Positions 32,476 through 40,794 of a stretch of DNA of 64,000 nt are shown piece after piece. This DNA is from Amycolatopsis decaplanina DSM 44594 (GTDB taxonomy: Bacteria; Actinomycetota; Actinomycetes; Mycobacteriales; Pseudonocardiaceae). The DNA lies in contig NZ_AOHO01000055.1 of the NCBI RefSeq assembly GCF_000342005.1, forward strand, positions 365,329-429,328. Reading direction: 5' to 3'. A model generated the notes under the pieces. It saw only the letters and a list, made by a program, of their open reading frames with translations. It was not told where the DNA came from and searched no databases. A program made the translations under genes and the position numbers. Numbering within the stretch: position 1 is the stretch's first letter; every line of letters starts with the position of its first letter.

Positions 32476-32901
32476 TCACGGCAGACCGAGGATTTCCGGC
32501 CGCGCCGCGTATTTCCGCCAGTGTCGCCCCGGTTCCGTGACCAGACGTCGTCGTTCGAGATCCAGCAGCCCGGAGACGCTTTCCACCTCGGCGACGACGG
32601 CACCGTCCGGAGCCACGAATTCCTGGACGACGCGTGACACTTTGCCCGGCTCCCAGGTGAACCGGGTCAAGACGTCGATCCGCGCGCGGGCGCGAAGCTC
32701 GCGGCGGAACCGGATCGTCGTTTCGAGGTTCACGGGGCCGAGGTTCCCGGCCTTGAGCGCCAACGGGTCCACCCCGGCCGCCCACACGCATTCCCAGCGC
32801 GCGTGATCGGCGTACGCGAGGTAGGCGGGGCCGCGTACGTGACCGTTGATGTCGAGATCGTCCGTGCGGATGTCGATGGTGACGCGAAAAGGTTCGAGCA
32901 C
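32476..32901 (-). CDS. Hot-dog fold acyl-CoA thioesterase
   Basis: A 141-residue 4HBT-type thioesterase: VTIDIRTDDLDINGHVRGPAYLAYADHARWECVW, with Asp in DINGHV as the probable catalytic residue. A second half, RFRRELRARARIDVLTRFTW, follows. GTG 32901 gives the standard N-terminus; longer versions run into the AraC gene upstream. It is probably co-transcribed with araC, 28 bases away. Confidence 0.8.
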   Translation of the reverse strand: MLEPFRVTIDIRTDDLDINGHVRGPAYLAYADHARWECVWAAGVDPLALKAGNLGPVNLETTIRFRRELRARARIDVLTRFTWEPGKVSRVVQEFVAPDGAVVAEVESVSGLLDLERRRLVTEPGRHWRKYAARPEILGLP

Positions 32902-32929
32902 TTCCCGATCTTCGCCTCGGCGGGTCACC

Positions 32930-33706
32930 TCAGTCTGGAACGTTTCGGCCAGTCCAGGACCGCACGAGCGCGCCGGGCGAGGCGCCCGCCAGCCGTCGGC
33001 ACTCCCGTCCGAGGTGAGACTGATCCGCGTAGCCCACATCGGCGGCGACGCCGGCGAGCGACGCATGGTCCCGTGCCACGGCCTCGACCCGATTGAGGAA
33101 CCGGTGGAACCGCAGCACCCGCTGCAGTTCCTTGGGACCGACGCCGACGTCGTGCCGCACATGCCGCCGAAGGCCACGCTCGCTCACACCGAGCTCCGCC
33201 GCCACCCGGTCGGTGCGGGCGCCGGGCGCACGCAACGCGCGAGCGGCCGCGACCGACAGCCCGTCCGGCTCGACGTCCCGGATCCGCTCGGCGACCAGCG
33301 CTTCCAGCACAGACCGCGCCTCGCCAGGCGTCCCGGACCCGGCCAGCCTGGATTCCGCACGGCGTGCTTTCGCGGCCCACACGTCGCGCAACGGGGTGGC
33401 GCCCGCGGTCAGCTCCGTCATCGGCAGGCCCAGCACCGCACCGCCGGCGCCGCATCGCAGGCGGAGCCCGACGGTCCAGTCCGCCGACGGCAGGTCATGC
33501 CGCAGCACACCGTGCACCGTGGTGACCGCGGCGAGCACCCTCCCGTCCCAGACGAGGTCCACACAGCCGTCCGGGAACACCGTCAGCGGACGGCGGCACC
33601 CCACCAAGCCCGTCCAGGCGCTCTCGACCACGCCGGCCACCGCCGCGGCCGGCGTGCTTTCGCGGTACACCGAACGGCCCGAACGGCGACGCAGCGGAAC
33701 ACCCAC
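32930..33706 (-). CDS. AraC-family transcriptional regulator
   Basis: A 258-residue regulator with an N-terminal DUF6597-like sensor region (VFPDGCVDLVWDG, HGVLRHDLPSADWTVGLRLRCGAG). The C-terminal double helix-turn-helix is ELGVSERGLRRHVRHDVGVGPKELQRVLRFHRFL ... GVAADVGYADQSHLGRECRRLAGASPGAL. It precedes the thioesterase gene. The target genes are unknown. Confidence 0.82.
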   Translation of the reverse strand: MGVPLRRRSGRSVYRESTPAAAVAGVVESAWTGLVGCRRPLTVFPDGCVDLVWDGRVLAAVTTVHGVLRHDLPSADWTVGLRLRCGAGGAVLGLPMTELTAGATPLRDVWAAKARRAESRLAGSGTPGEARSVLEALVAERIRDVEPDGLSVAAARALRAPGARTDRVAAELGVSERGLRRHVRHDVGVGPKELQRVLRFHRFLNRVEAVARDHASLAGVAADVGYADQSHLGRECRRLAGASPGALVRSWTGRNVPD

Positions 33707-33772
33707 GCCGGCAGTATGCCCCCGCCCACCGACAAGATGCGCTCCACTTGATCATGCTGAAGACTTGCCGTC

Positions 33773-34492
33773 GTGCTGCGGCCGGTGCTCGACCCGTCCC
33801 CTGCCGAGTGGATCTCCTCCAGGCTCGGCGGGGCTTTCGGCGCGGCAGGCCGCACGGTCCCGCGTGGATACGCCGCCTACGCGCGCCTCTGCCACCCCGC
33901 CGAACGCGACCGCGGCGGCTGGGCGAGCTGGCGCGAAGCCGCGGCCGAAACGGGACGCCGGGCCCATGGCGCCATGCAGTGGCACGCGCTCGTCGGCTCC
34001 CCGGATCCGGTGAATCTCACCGGCGCGCTCTGGCGGGGCTCCCCGCCGGGACGCGGCACCCTGCCGTCGCACAGCCTCACCGCCCTGCTGGCCGTTCTCG
34101 GCGAGCACACGTCCGCCTCGGAAGCCTGGTTCTGCCTTTGGGAAGGTTACGACTGGGCCGACGAGGCGACGTTGTCCCGCGAGCATCTCGACGCGCCGCG
34201 CCTGCGCCTTCCCGGCCGGGACTACCTGCTGTTCAGCGGGCCGCTGAAGTCGGCGGCCGAACTCGGCTGGCGGCCCCGGCCGAACTGGTTCGAGGCGCAA
34301 TCCCCCAATCTGTTCTGGCCGGACGATCGCGCGTGGTGCGTCGCCACCGAGGTCGACTTCGATTCGACCCTCGTCGCCGGGGACGAGGCCCTGATCGACG
34401 CGCTCCTGGAGACACCCGGCCTGGAGGCATGGCGGATCGAATCCGACACCTCGCTCGCGGCCGACGGGGACCGGATCAACCGGCTCCCCTGA
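33773..34492 (+). CDS. Conserved actinobacterial protein of unknown function
   Basis: A 239-residue protein with GYAAYARLCHPA, WASWREAA, HTSASEAWFCLWEGYDW, RDYLLFSGPL and SPNLFWPDDRAWCVATEVDFDSTLVAGDEALIDALL. This motif series recurs in uncharacterised actinobacterial proteins. It has no signal or membrane segment. GTG start; it is divergent from araC. Confidence 0.6.
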   Translation: MLRPVLDPSPAEWISSRLGGAFGAAGRTVPRGYAAYARLCHPAERDRGGWASWREAAAETGRRAHGAMQWHALVGSPDPVNLTGALWRGSPPGRGTLPSHSLTALLAVLGEHTSASEAWFCLWEGYDWADEATLSREHLDAPRLRLPGRDYLLFSGPLKSAAELGWRPRPNWFEAQSPNLFWPDDRAWCVATEVDFDSTLVAGDEALIDALLETPGLEAWRIESDTSLAADGDRINRLP

Positions 34493-34495
34493 GGG

Positions 34496-34870
34496 TCAGC
34501 GCTCTTCGATCGCGTCGACCTTCGTCGGGTAGAACGCCACGTGGTCCTTGATCCCGGCGACCGCGTCGTGCGGCGCCTCGTAGGTCCAGACGGCGTTCTC
34601 GGCGAGGCCGTCGCCGGTGCGGATGCTGTAGTACGACGCGTCGCCCTTGAACGGGCAGTACGTCGAGTGTTCCGTCCGCTCCAGCAGGCCGAAATCGACG
34701 TCGGCACGCGGGATGTACTGCACGGGCGGGTAGTTCGCCTCCCGCAGCGTGAGCACGTTCGCGCTGTCCGCCACGACCTTCCCGCCTGCCGTGACGACCA
34801 CCCGCGCCGGGTTCGGCGCCACCGTGATCGGATGGGCCGCGCTGGGCTTCAACACCTTCTTGTCAGACAT
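34496..34870 (-). CDS. DUF427 domain protein
   Basis: A 124-residue single-domain DUF427 protein: ARVVVTAGGKVVADSANVLTLREANYPPVQYIPRADVDFGLLERTEHSTYCPFKGDASYYSI. The conserved YCPFKG and W in ENAVWTYEAPHD are intact. The biochemical role is unknown. Confidence 0.8.
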   Translation of the reverse strand: MSDKKVLKPSAAHPITVAPNPARVVVTAGGKVVADSANVLTLREANYPPVQYIPRADVDFGLLERTEHSTYCPFKGDASYYSIRTGDGLAENAVWTYEAPHDAVAGIKDHVAFYPTKVDAIEER

Positions 34871-34908
34871 ACCGGGCACAGCGACGCCGAACGCGCGGAT
34901 ATTCCCCG

Positions 34909-35673
34909 TCAGGGCAGGTAGTACATCGGATTCGGCAGCTTGACCGGGAACTCGGCGTAACCGCCTTCGAGGTCGCTGAACTGGTCGCCGAAGTTGGCCA
35001 GGATGGTCGCGCCGGTCGCGGCGATGTGCTTCCGAGTGCCCGATTTGTACTGGACGGTGGTGCAGGTCAGCCCGCACGGCAGGTAGTCCGGCGCGGTGGT
35101 CTTCGGTTTGAAGAACGCCCCCGCCGGCGCCGGGTAGCCCTCGTTCGCGAGGTTCTTGAGCGACTGCGGGCCCTGGAACTCGTTGCGCCCGGTCAGGAAG
35201 TAGATCTTCACGCCGCGCTGCGCGGCCCAGTTCGCCAGTTCCAGCACCGGCTTGTTCGCGACGAACGTACCCTTGTCGATCGCTTCCTGCTGCTTCACCG
35301 GGTCGAAGCCGAAGTCGTTGTCCGCTTCCCAGCCGTAGGTGACCTCGGCGGTGTCGTCGACGTCGAACACGACGGCGGGGTTCTCGACGCCCCGGTCCAG
35401 CCTCCGCGTGAGGTAGCGCTTGGCGTCCTCGACCTGGCGCTTGGTGTCGGTGACGAACCGGCTGCCCTCGGAGTATCGGTGCTTGCCGTCGCTGCCGACG
35501 ACATCGCCGTAGTAGGCCTTCACGTCGAGTTTGACCTGGCCGATGTTGGCGGGCTCGTGACCACGCCGCCAGGTGGCGTCGTCTTGATTCGCGACGGCGG
35601 TGGCACCGCCCGCGAGGACGGCTCCGGCGGCCGCGGCGGCGGCCAGTTTCAGCAGACCGGTGAACCGGCTCAT
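34909..35673 (-). CDS. Secreted HAD-family acid phosphatase
   Basis: A 254-residue class B/plant-VSP-like acid phosphatase with an N-terminal signal peptide (LLKLAAAAAAGAVLAGGATAVA). The HAD nucleophile motif is VVFDVDDTAEVTY (DxDxT), motif II is FLTGRNE, and the late motif is ATILANFGDQFSDLEGG. It should hydrolyse phosphomonoesters outside the cell. GAGGAGC precedes the ATG. Confidence 0.85.
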   Translation of the reverse strand: MSRFTGLLKLAAAAAAGAVLAGGATAVANQDDATWRRGHEPANIGQVKLDVKAYYGDVVGSDGKHRYSEGSRFVTDTKRQVEDAKRYLTRRLDRGVENPAVVFDVDDTAEVTYGWEADNDFGFDPVKQQEAIDKGTFVANKPVLELANWAAQRGVKIYFLTGRNEFQGPQSLKNLANEGYPAPAGAFFKPKTTAPDYLPCGLTCTTVQYKSGTRKHIAATGATILANFGDQFSDLEGGYAEFPVKLPNPMYYLP

Positions 35674-35684
35674 GGAAATGCTCC

Positions 35685-36854
35685 TCACGTCAGCTGTGCG
35701 CGGCAAAGGAACGCTACTCCAGAACGACCGATTCTGGTCAGTACCAAAGTAGCTTCTTCACCGCCGCGCGGTTTCAGCTTGCGGCGCAAGGCATCCGGGT
35801 CTATGTCGAGACCGCGGACGAGGATCTCCAGCCGACCGATATCGTGTTTTCTCAGCAGTACACGAAGATTCTTCTCGCTGTACGGTCCGTGCTCGAACAC
35901 CCGGAACGCCCGGATTCCCGGTGGCGGACTGTCCCCGGTCAGGTACGCGATGCGTTCGTCGAGCTGCCACAAGCCATGTCGCGCCGCGTAATGCCGCACG
36001 AGTCCGGCCCGGACCACGGCGCCGTCGGGGTCGACGATCCATTCACCCGGCTCACGGACGGGAATCTCGTCGGGGTCGGCGTCGGTGACCGTCCACTGTG
36101 CACCGTCCGAACGCAACACCGTCGCCCGACGCGACACCGTCGAACCCACTCCGCGCCACAGGCACGCCTCGCGGACCTGACCGTCCAAAGAGACCAGTTC
36201 GACCTCGTCCGCCCAGGGCGCGATGGAGAAATCGAGACCGGGCGCGCATTTGACCGAGAGTTCGCGTCCCGGATACGCCTCGACCAGGCCGTCCAGCGGC
36301 GGCAGGAAATCGGCGGGCTTCCACGCCCGGCGTCCGGCGGAGTCGCGGCGGGCGGGATCGGCGACCACGACCGAAGATCGGCTGACCGGCCGCAACGCGT
36401 CGGCACGCACCAAACCGGGCGAAACCGTGGCTTCGAAAGCGTTGTGCCGCGCCATCGCCAGCCGGACGTCGTCCAGATCCGATCCCAGCGCCCGGGAGGC
36501 GACGCGGGCGATCTCGACCAGGTCCGCGCCGACGGAACACGTCACGTCATGGACGTCGCGACCGGCGAGCCGCGAAGCCCGGTGCCGGGCGACCAGAGTG
36601 GCGCTGGCCTGCTGGAGGGCGTCGCCGGTGAACAACCACGAGCCCGCGGAGTCCAGTTTGGGCGAGGACTTCCGCCGCAGCACCACCGTTTCCAGTACCG
36701 CGGCCGCGTGGTCCGGGGCGATCCGGCGCACGGCGGCGACGTCGGCGATGCGGGTCTTGTCGGTCAGCGGCAGGGACGAGCATTCGTCGAGCGCCGCGCT
36801 TCCCGCGCCGGAGCGCAGGAAGGCGACGTCGTCGAGCGTGAACTGATACGGCAC
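35685..36854 (-). CDS. THUMP-like domain SAM methyltransferase
   Basis: A 389-residue protein with a class I methyltransferase core: VHDVTCSVGADLVEIARVASRALGSDLDDVRLAMARHNA, then VVVADPARRDSAGRRAW. It ends with the THUMP-like C-terminal domain (FRVFEHGPYSEKNLRVLLRKHDIGRLEILVRGLDIDPDALRRKLKPRGGEEATLVLTRIG). The family is predicted to methylate RNA or small molecules; substrates are unproven. It starts immediately after the next methyltransferase ends. Confidence 0.8.
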   Translation of the reverse strand: MPYQFTLDDVAFLRSGAGSAALDECSSLPLTDKTRIADVAAVRRIAPDHAAAVLETVVLRRKSSPKLDSAGSWLFTGDALQQASATLVARHRASRLAGRDVHDVTCSVGADLVEIARVASRALGSDLDDVRLAMARHNAFEATVSPGLVRADALRPVSRSSVVVADPARRDSAGRRAWKPADFLPPLDGLVEAYPGRELSVKCAPGLDFSIAPWADEVELVSLDGQVREACLWRGVGSTVSRRATVLRSDGAQWTVTDADPDEIPVREPGEWIVDPDGAVVRAGLVRHYAARHGLWQLDERIAYLTGDSPPPGIRAFRVFEHGPYSEKNLRVLLRKHDIGRLEILVRGLDIDPDALRRKLKPRGGEEATLVLTRIGRSGVAFLCRAQLT

Positions 36855-37817
36855 CTACGGACGCTTGGTACCGGTGATCATCACGTTGTAGAACAGCTCG
36901 CGCGGCAGCACCTTGGCGAGCAGCTTCTTGTCCAAAGCGGACAGCCGCAGCCACAGCCGGTACGCGAACAGACGCCAGCGCAGGGTCAGCTTCTCCTGCG
37001 GTACGGCGGCTTCGAAGGTCCGGATCGGCCAGCCCGCGAGAGCGGCGGCGAACTCCTCGGTGACCGCGCGGACGTCCTGCGCGCCCGCGCCGCGGGCCAT
37101 CGACTCGAGGTCGGACGGGTCGAACGTGTGGATGTCGACCACGGCCTCCAGCGCGGCCGCGCGGGAGGACTCGTCGAGTTCCTCCTGCGGACGGCGCCAG
37201 CCGTTCAGCACCGGGAGCTTGGTCAGGTTGGTGGTGAGGTACCACGTGATCTGGCCGAGCTTGCGGGCGTAGAAGTCGCCGACCTTCGTCGGCTCGCCCG
37301 CGAAGACGAACCGGCCGCCCGGCTTCAGCACCCGCAGCACCTCGGCGAACGCCGCGCGGACGTCCGGGATGTGGTGCAGCACGGCGTGCCCGACGACGAG
37401 GTCGAAACTGTTGTCCTCGTACGGGATCCGCTCCGCGTCGGCGACCCGGCCGTCGACGTCGAGGCCGAGGTTCTCGGCGTTGCGCAACGCGACCTGCACC
37501 ATTCCCGGCGAGAGGTCGGTGACCGACCCCTTCTTGATCACCCCGCCCTGCATCAGGTTCAGCAGGAAGAAGCCGGTGCCGCTGCCCAGTTCCATCGCGG
37601 TCGGGTACGGCTGGCCGTCTTCACCGGCGACGGCGTTGAACACGTCCGTCGCGTAGGAGATGCAGCGCTCGTCGTAGGAGATGGACCACTTCTCGTCGTA
37701 GGTCCCGGCTTCCCAGTCGTGGTAGAGCACGTTGGCGAGCTTGGGGTCGCCGAAGGCGGCCTTGACCTCTTCGGCGGTGGCGTGCGGGTTCGGCGCGGGG
37801 TCGTTCACCTGGGTCAT
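36855..37817 (-). CDS. Class I SAM-dependent methyltransferase
   Basis: A 320-residue methyltransferase with a UbiE-like core: AMELGSGTGFFLLNLM (SAM motif I), VADAERIPYEDNSFDLVVGHAVLHHIPD and VLRVLKPGGRFVFAGEP. A C-terminal extension of ~120 residues carries several amphipathic helices. It follows the enoyl-CoA hydratase gene by 5 bases and is read just before the THUMP-like methyltransferase. A lipid or polyketide-like substrate is possible. GGGGAAGTAA precedes the ATG. Confidence 0.82.
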   Translation of the reverse strand: MTQVNDPAPNPHATAEEVKAAFGDPKLANVLYHDWEAGTYDEKWSISYDERCISYATDVFNAVAGEDGQPYPTAMELGSGTGFFLLNLMQGGVIKKGSVTDLSPGMVQVALRNAENLGLDVDGRVADAERIPYEDNSFDLVVGHAVLHHIPDVRAAFAEVLRVLKPGGRFVFAGEPTKVGDFYARKLGQITWYLTTNLTKLPVLNGWRRPQEELDESSRAAALEAVVDIHTFDPSDLESMARGAGAQDVRAVTEEFAAALAGWPIRTFEAAVPQEKLTLRWRLFAYRLWLRLSALDKKLLAKVLPRELFYNVMITGTKRP

Positions 37818-37822
37818 CGTGC

Positions 37823-38602
37823 TTACTTCCCCTCGAAGGTGGCCTTGCCGGGGCCGTTTTCGATGAACGACTTCATGCCGTTGCGCTGGTCCTCGGTCGC
37901 CCAGAGCGCGGCGAAGAGGTGGGATTCGAGCTTGAGGCCGCTCGCGAGGTCGGTGTCGAGACCGCCGTCGATGGCGGCCTTCGCGGCGCGAAGCGCCACG
38001 GCCGGACCTCCTCCGAACTGCGAGGCCCACTTGTGCGCGGCGGCGTAGACGTCGTCCGGCGCCACGACCTCGTCGAGGATGCCCAGCGCGAGGGCCTCAT
38101 CGGCCTTCACGAAGCGGCCGGTGAACACGAGGTCCTTGGTCTTGCTCGGGCCGATGAGCCGCGCGAGGCGCTGCGTGCCACCGGCACCGGGGATGACGCC
38201 GAGCTGGATCTCCGGCTGGCCGACCTTGACGTTGTCGCCGGCGATCCGGCGGTCGGCGGTCAGCGCGAGTTCGAGGCCGCCGCCCAGCGCGTAGCCGGTG
38301 ATGGCCGCGACGACCGGCTTCGGGATGTTCGCGATGGTGGCCAGCGACGCCGTCAGCGCCGCGCCGAACTTCGCGATCTCGGGGTACGTGCGCTCGGCCA
38401 TCTCCTTGATGTCCGCACCACCCGCGAAGGTCTTCTCGCCACCGTAGAGGATCACGGCGCGTACGTCGTCGCGCTCGGACGCCTCACGGGCCGCCTCGGC
38501 CAGCTCGGCCTGCACCTGGTTGTTCAGCGCGTTGACCGGCGGGCGGTCCAGCCGGATCGTGCCGACCCCGCCTTCGACCTCAAGGCTTACGAACTCTCCC
38601 AC
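37823..38602 (-). CDS. Enoyl-CoA hydratase
   Basis: A 259-residue crotonase: LDRPPVNALNNQ, oxyanion segment GGEKTFAGGADIKEM, and AAITGYALGGGLELALTADRRI. Catalytic Glu residues are in PEIQLGVIPGAGGTQRL. This is the EchA/FadB-type hydratase acting on 2-enoyl-CoA in fatty acid breakdown. GTG 38602 is chosen because GAGGAGG lies 6-7 bases upstream. Confidence 0.9.
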   Translation of the reverse strand: MGEFVSLEVEGGVGTIRLDRPPVNALNNQVQAELAEAAREASERDDVRAVILYGGEKTFAGGADIKEMAERTYPEIAKFGAALTASLATIANIPKPVVAAITGYALGGGLELALTADRRIAGDNVKVGQPEIQLGVIPGAGGTQRLARLIGPSKTKDLVFTGRFVKADEALALGILDEVVAPDDVYAAAHKWASQFGGGPAVALRAAKAAIDGGLDTDLASGLKLESHLFAALWATEDQRNGMKSFIENGPGKATFEGK

Positions 38603-38673
38603 GCCAGTCCTCCTCAACGGGCCGTCCACAACGACAGACTGCAGGCTACCGGTCAGTACGACCTCTTCGGGGG

Positions 38674-38692
38674 TCCGGGGGTCGCCCCCGGA
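38674..38692 (-). terminator. Hairpin after the ABC ATPase gene
   Basis: TCCGGGGG-TCG-CCCCCGGA, an 8-bp perfect stem 5 bases beyond the ABC ATPase stop, in the gap before the enoyl-CoA hydratase gene. Confidence 0.55.
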
Positions 38693-38696
38693 AGAC

Positions 38697-39509
38697 TCAG
38701 CGTCGACGGGCGAAGAAGCGATCACCGGACCGTTCGAGCAGGAGGTCCTGGTCGAACGTCTTGGACAGGTTGTCGCTGGTCACGACGTCGTCCACGAGGC
38801 CGGAGGCGACCGCGCGGCCGTCGCGCAGCAACAGCGCGTGGGTGAATCCCGGCGGGATTTCTTCCACGTGATGGGTGACGAGCACCATCGCCGGGGCCTC
38901 CGGGTCGAGGGCCAGCTCCGAAAGGCGGGCGACGAGGTCCTCGCGGCCGCCGAGGTCGAGTCCGGCGGCGGGCTCGTCGAGCAGCAGCATCTCCGGGTCG
39001 GTCATCAGCGAACGCGCGATCAGCGTCCGCTTGCGCTCGCCCTCGGACAGCGTGCCGAAGGTGCGCTCCGCCAGGTGCGCGATGCCGAGGGCGCCCAGGA
39101 GCTCCAGTGCGCGGTCGGTGTCGAGGCTGTCGTATTCCTCACGCCAGCGGCCGACGACGGCGTAACCGGCGCTCACCACGACGTCGACGACGCGTTCCTC
39201 GCCGGGCACACGCTGGGCGATCGCGGCCGAGGTGAACCCGATCCGCGGGCGCAGCTCGAAGATGTTGACCTTGCCGATCCGGTCGCCGAGCAGGTCGACC
39301 GTTCCGGTGGTCGGGTGGAGTTCGGCCGCGGCCAGCCGGAGCAGGGTGGTCTTGCCCGCGCCGTTCGGGCCGAGCACCACCCAGCGCTCGTCCAGTTCCA
39401 CGGTCCAATCGAGGTCGGCGAGGAGGTCGTTGCCTGTTCGGCGGACCCCGACACCGGTCATCCTCACCACGAGGTCGTCAAGTTCGCTGGGCTGGATCGG
39501 CTCGCTCAC
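38697..39509 (-). CDS. ABC transporter ATP-binding protein (stand-alone)
   Basis: A 270-residue ABC ATPase. Walker A is GPNGAGKTT, the signature is TLSEGERKRTLIARSL, Walker B is MLLLDEPAAGLD and the switch His is in LVTHHVEEI. It resembles YlmA/ModF-like ATPases. No permease or binding-protein gene lies nearby, so its partner or role is unknown. GTG 39509 is the chosen start; its ribosome site is weak. Confidence 0.85.
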   Translation of the reverse strand: MSEPIQPSELDDLVVRMTGVGVRRTGNDLLADLDWTVELDERWVVLGPNGAGKTTLLRLAAAELHPTTGTVDLLGDRIGKVNIFELRPRIGFTSAAIAQRVPGEERVVDVVVSAGYAVVGRWREEYDSLDTDRALELLGALGIAHLAERTFGTLSEGERKRTLIARSLMTDPEMLLLDEPAAGLDLGGREDLVARLSELALDPEAPAMVLVTHHVEEIPPGFTHALLLRDGRAVASGLVDDVVTSDNLSKTFDQDLLLERSGDRFFARRR

Positions 39510-39630
39510 GCGCCCATTGTGTCCGCACACGCGCGCGTGTGTGCACCGGGCCGCCGGTCGGTGGAAAGCGGCTGGTCCAGGAAGTGAGACGAAGCGACCC
39601 TGGGCAGGACACTGTGGCAGCATCGAGGAC

Positions 39631-39747
39631 GTGATCAGGTCCGTGGCCGCCGCCTTCCCCGTCATCGGGGGCTCTTTCTGGCGCCGTCGTGCCATCGACC
39701 TGCTCCTCGTCGCCTCGTGCGGGTGTACCACCGCGCGACACGGCTGA
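39631..39747 (+). CDS. Putative cysteine-sensing leader peptide
   Basis: A short open frame (38 residues from GTG 39631, 34 from GTG 39643) ends RRRAIDLLLVASCGCTTARHG, 84 bases before the cysteine dioxygenase ATG. Actinobacterial leader peptides upstream of sulfur genes share an RRxIDLLRVASxxC pattern with C-terminal cysteines, and cysteine-dependent attenuation has been shown for mycobacterial examples. The CGC here and the downstream cysteine catabolic gene fit. Activity is inferred. Confidence 0.6.
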   Translation: MIRSVAAAFPVIGGSFWRRRAIDLLLVASCGCTTARHG

Positions 39748-39831
39748 GTTCCGCTCTTCCGACGGCACACCCGTGTCGCGCCGCGTTCGGCCCTGCCTCC
39801 GAGCCCGCGAACTTTCACGAGGAGCCTCACC

Positions 39832-40380
39832 GTGACCACGTCCATCACGCCCCGTCAGGACTTCGAGATCCACCCTCGGCTGGTCGACCCGCTGCTGCCG
39901 GAACTGCTGCACCCCGAGCGTCTGCTCTGGACGCCCCGGGAGCTGGCCGAGCTGACCTCGACCGTCACGACCGAGCTGACCGCGGGCCTGCGCGGCCTGC
40001 TGCGATTCGACGAGGACCACCGCTGGTGGGCACGGCTCGCGCTGACCGACGGCGTCGAGCTGTGGCTGCTGTCCTGGCTGCCCGGCCAGCGGACCAAACC
40101 GCACGACCACGGCGGCGCTTCCGGCTCGTTCACCGTGCTGCAGGGCGAACTCGGCGAGGAGTACCGCTACCCCGGCGGCCCGGTCCGGCGCCGCACGCAC
40201 GCCGCGGGCGAGGGCATCGGCTTCGGCGCGGGCCGCGCGCACCAGGTGACCGGCATCGGCACCGAGCCCGCCGCCAGCGTCCACGCTTACTCGCCGCCGC
40301 TGGTCGCGACCCGCGAGTACCGCACGCTCGCCGACGTCCCCGCCGAGATCCCCTCGCCGGCCCCGATACTGGGCCGATGA
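39832..40380 (+). CDS. Cysteine dioxygenase type I
   Basis: A 182-residue cupin. Iron ligands are His-x-His in KPHDHGGASGSFTVLQGELGEEYRY and the later His in SVHAYSPPL. It oxidises cysteine to cysteine sulfinate using non-haem iron and oxygen. It overlaps the rhodanese gene by four bases (ATGA), so sulfur chemistry is shared. CACGAGGAG precedes the GTG start at 39832. Confidence 0.88.
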   Translation: MTTSITPRQDFEIHPRLVDPLLPELLHPERLLWTPRELAELTSTVTTELTAGLRGLLRFDEDHRWWARLALTDGVELWLLSWLPGQRTKPHDHGGASGSFTVLQGELGEEYRYPGGPVRRRTHAAGEGIGFGAGRAHQVTGIGTEPAASVHAYSPPLVATREYRTLADVPAEIPSPAPILGR

Positions 40381-40787
40381 GCACTGGGCCGATGAGCGCG
40401 ATCGACACCCTGCTGGCCGCCGCCCGGGCCGGATTGGACCGGGCGGCGCCCGAGGAGGCGCTGAGACTGCAGCGCGACGGCGCCCTGATCGTGGACATCC
40501 GCCCGCACGCCAACCGGCTCGAAGAGGGCGAGATCCCGGGCTCGGTGGTCGTCGAGCGGATCCATCTCGAGTGGCGGCTCGCGCCGGACAGCGATTGGCG
40601 GCTGCCGCAGGTGAAACCGGACTCGACGGTGATCGTCGTGTGCAACGAGGGGTACTCGTCGAGCCTCGCCGCCGCCGACCTGCAGCGGCTCGGCCTGCCG
40701 GGGGCCACCGACCTCGAAGGCGGATTCCGCGCATGGCGTTCGGCCGGGCTCCAGATCCGGGAGGGCGGCACCCCGGCCGTCCCCTGA
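40377..40787 (+). CDS. Rhodanese-like sulfurtransferase
   Basis: A 136-residue single rhodanese domain: GALIVDIRPHANRLEEGEIPGSVVVERIHLEWRL, with the active-site loop VVCNEGYSSSLAA (catalytic Cys in CNEGYSS) and DLEGGFRAW. It transfers sulfane sulfur. The start overlaps the cysteine dioxygenase stop; a second ATG at 40392 is possible. Confidence 0.88.
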   Translation: MSTGPMSAIDTLLAAARAGLDRAAPEEALRLQRDGALIVDIRPHANRLEEGEIPGSVVVERIHLEWRLAPDSDWRLPQVKPDSTVIVVCNEGYSSSLAAADLQRLGLPGATDLEGGFRAWRSAGLQIREGGTPAVP

Positions 40788-40794
40788 ACCCGCG

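Noticed and set aside
39525..39545. GCACACGCGCGCGTGTGTGC palindrome upstream of the ABC ATPase
   Set aside because: An alternating CG/CA run that forms a palindrome trivially; no evidence of a specific regulator.
39510..40734. Minus-strand open frame of 418 codons over cysteine dioxygenase and rhodanese
   Set aside because: Opposite to two enzymes with intact motifs; the frame is low-complexity.
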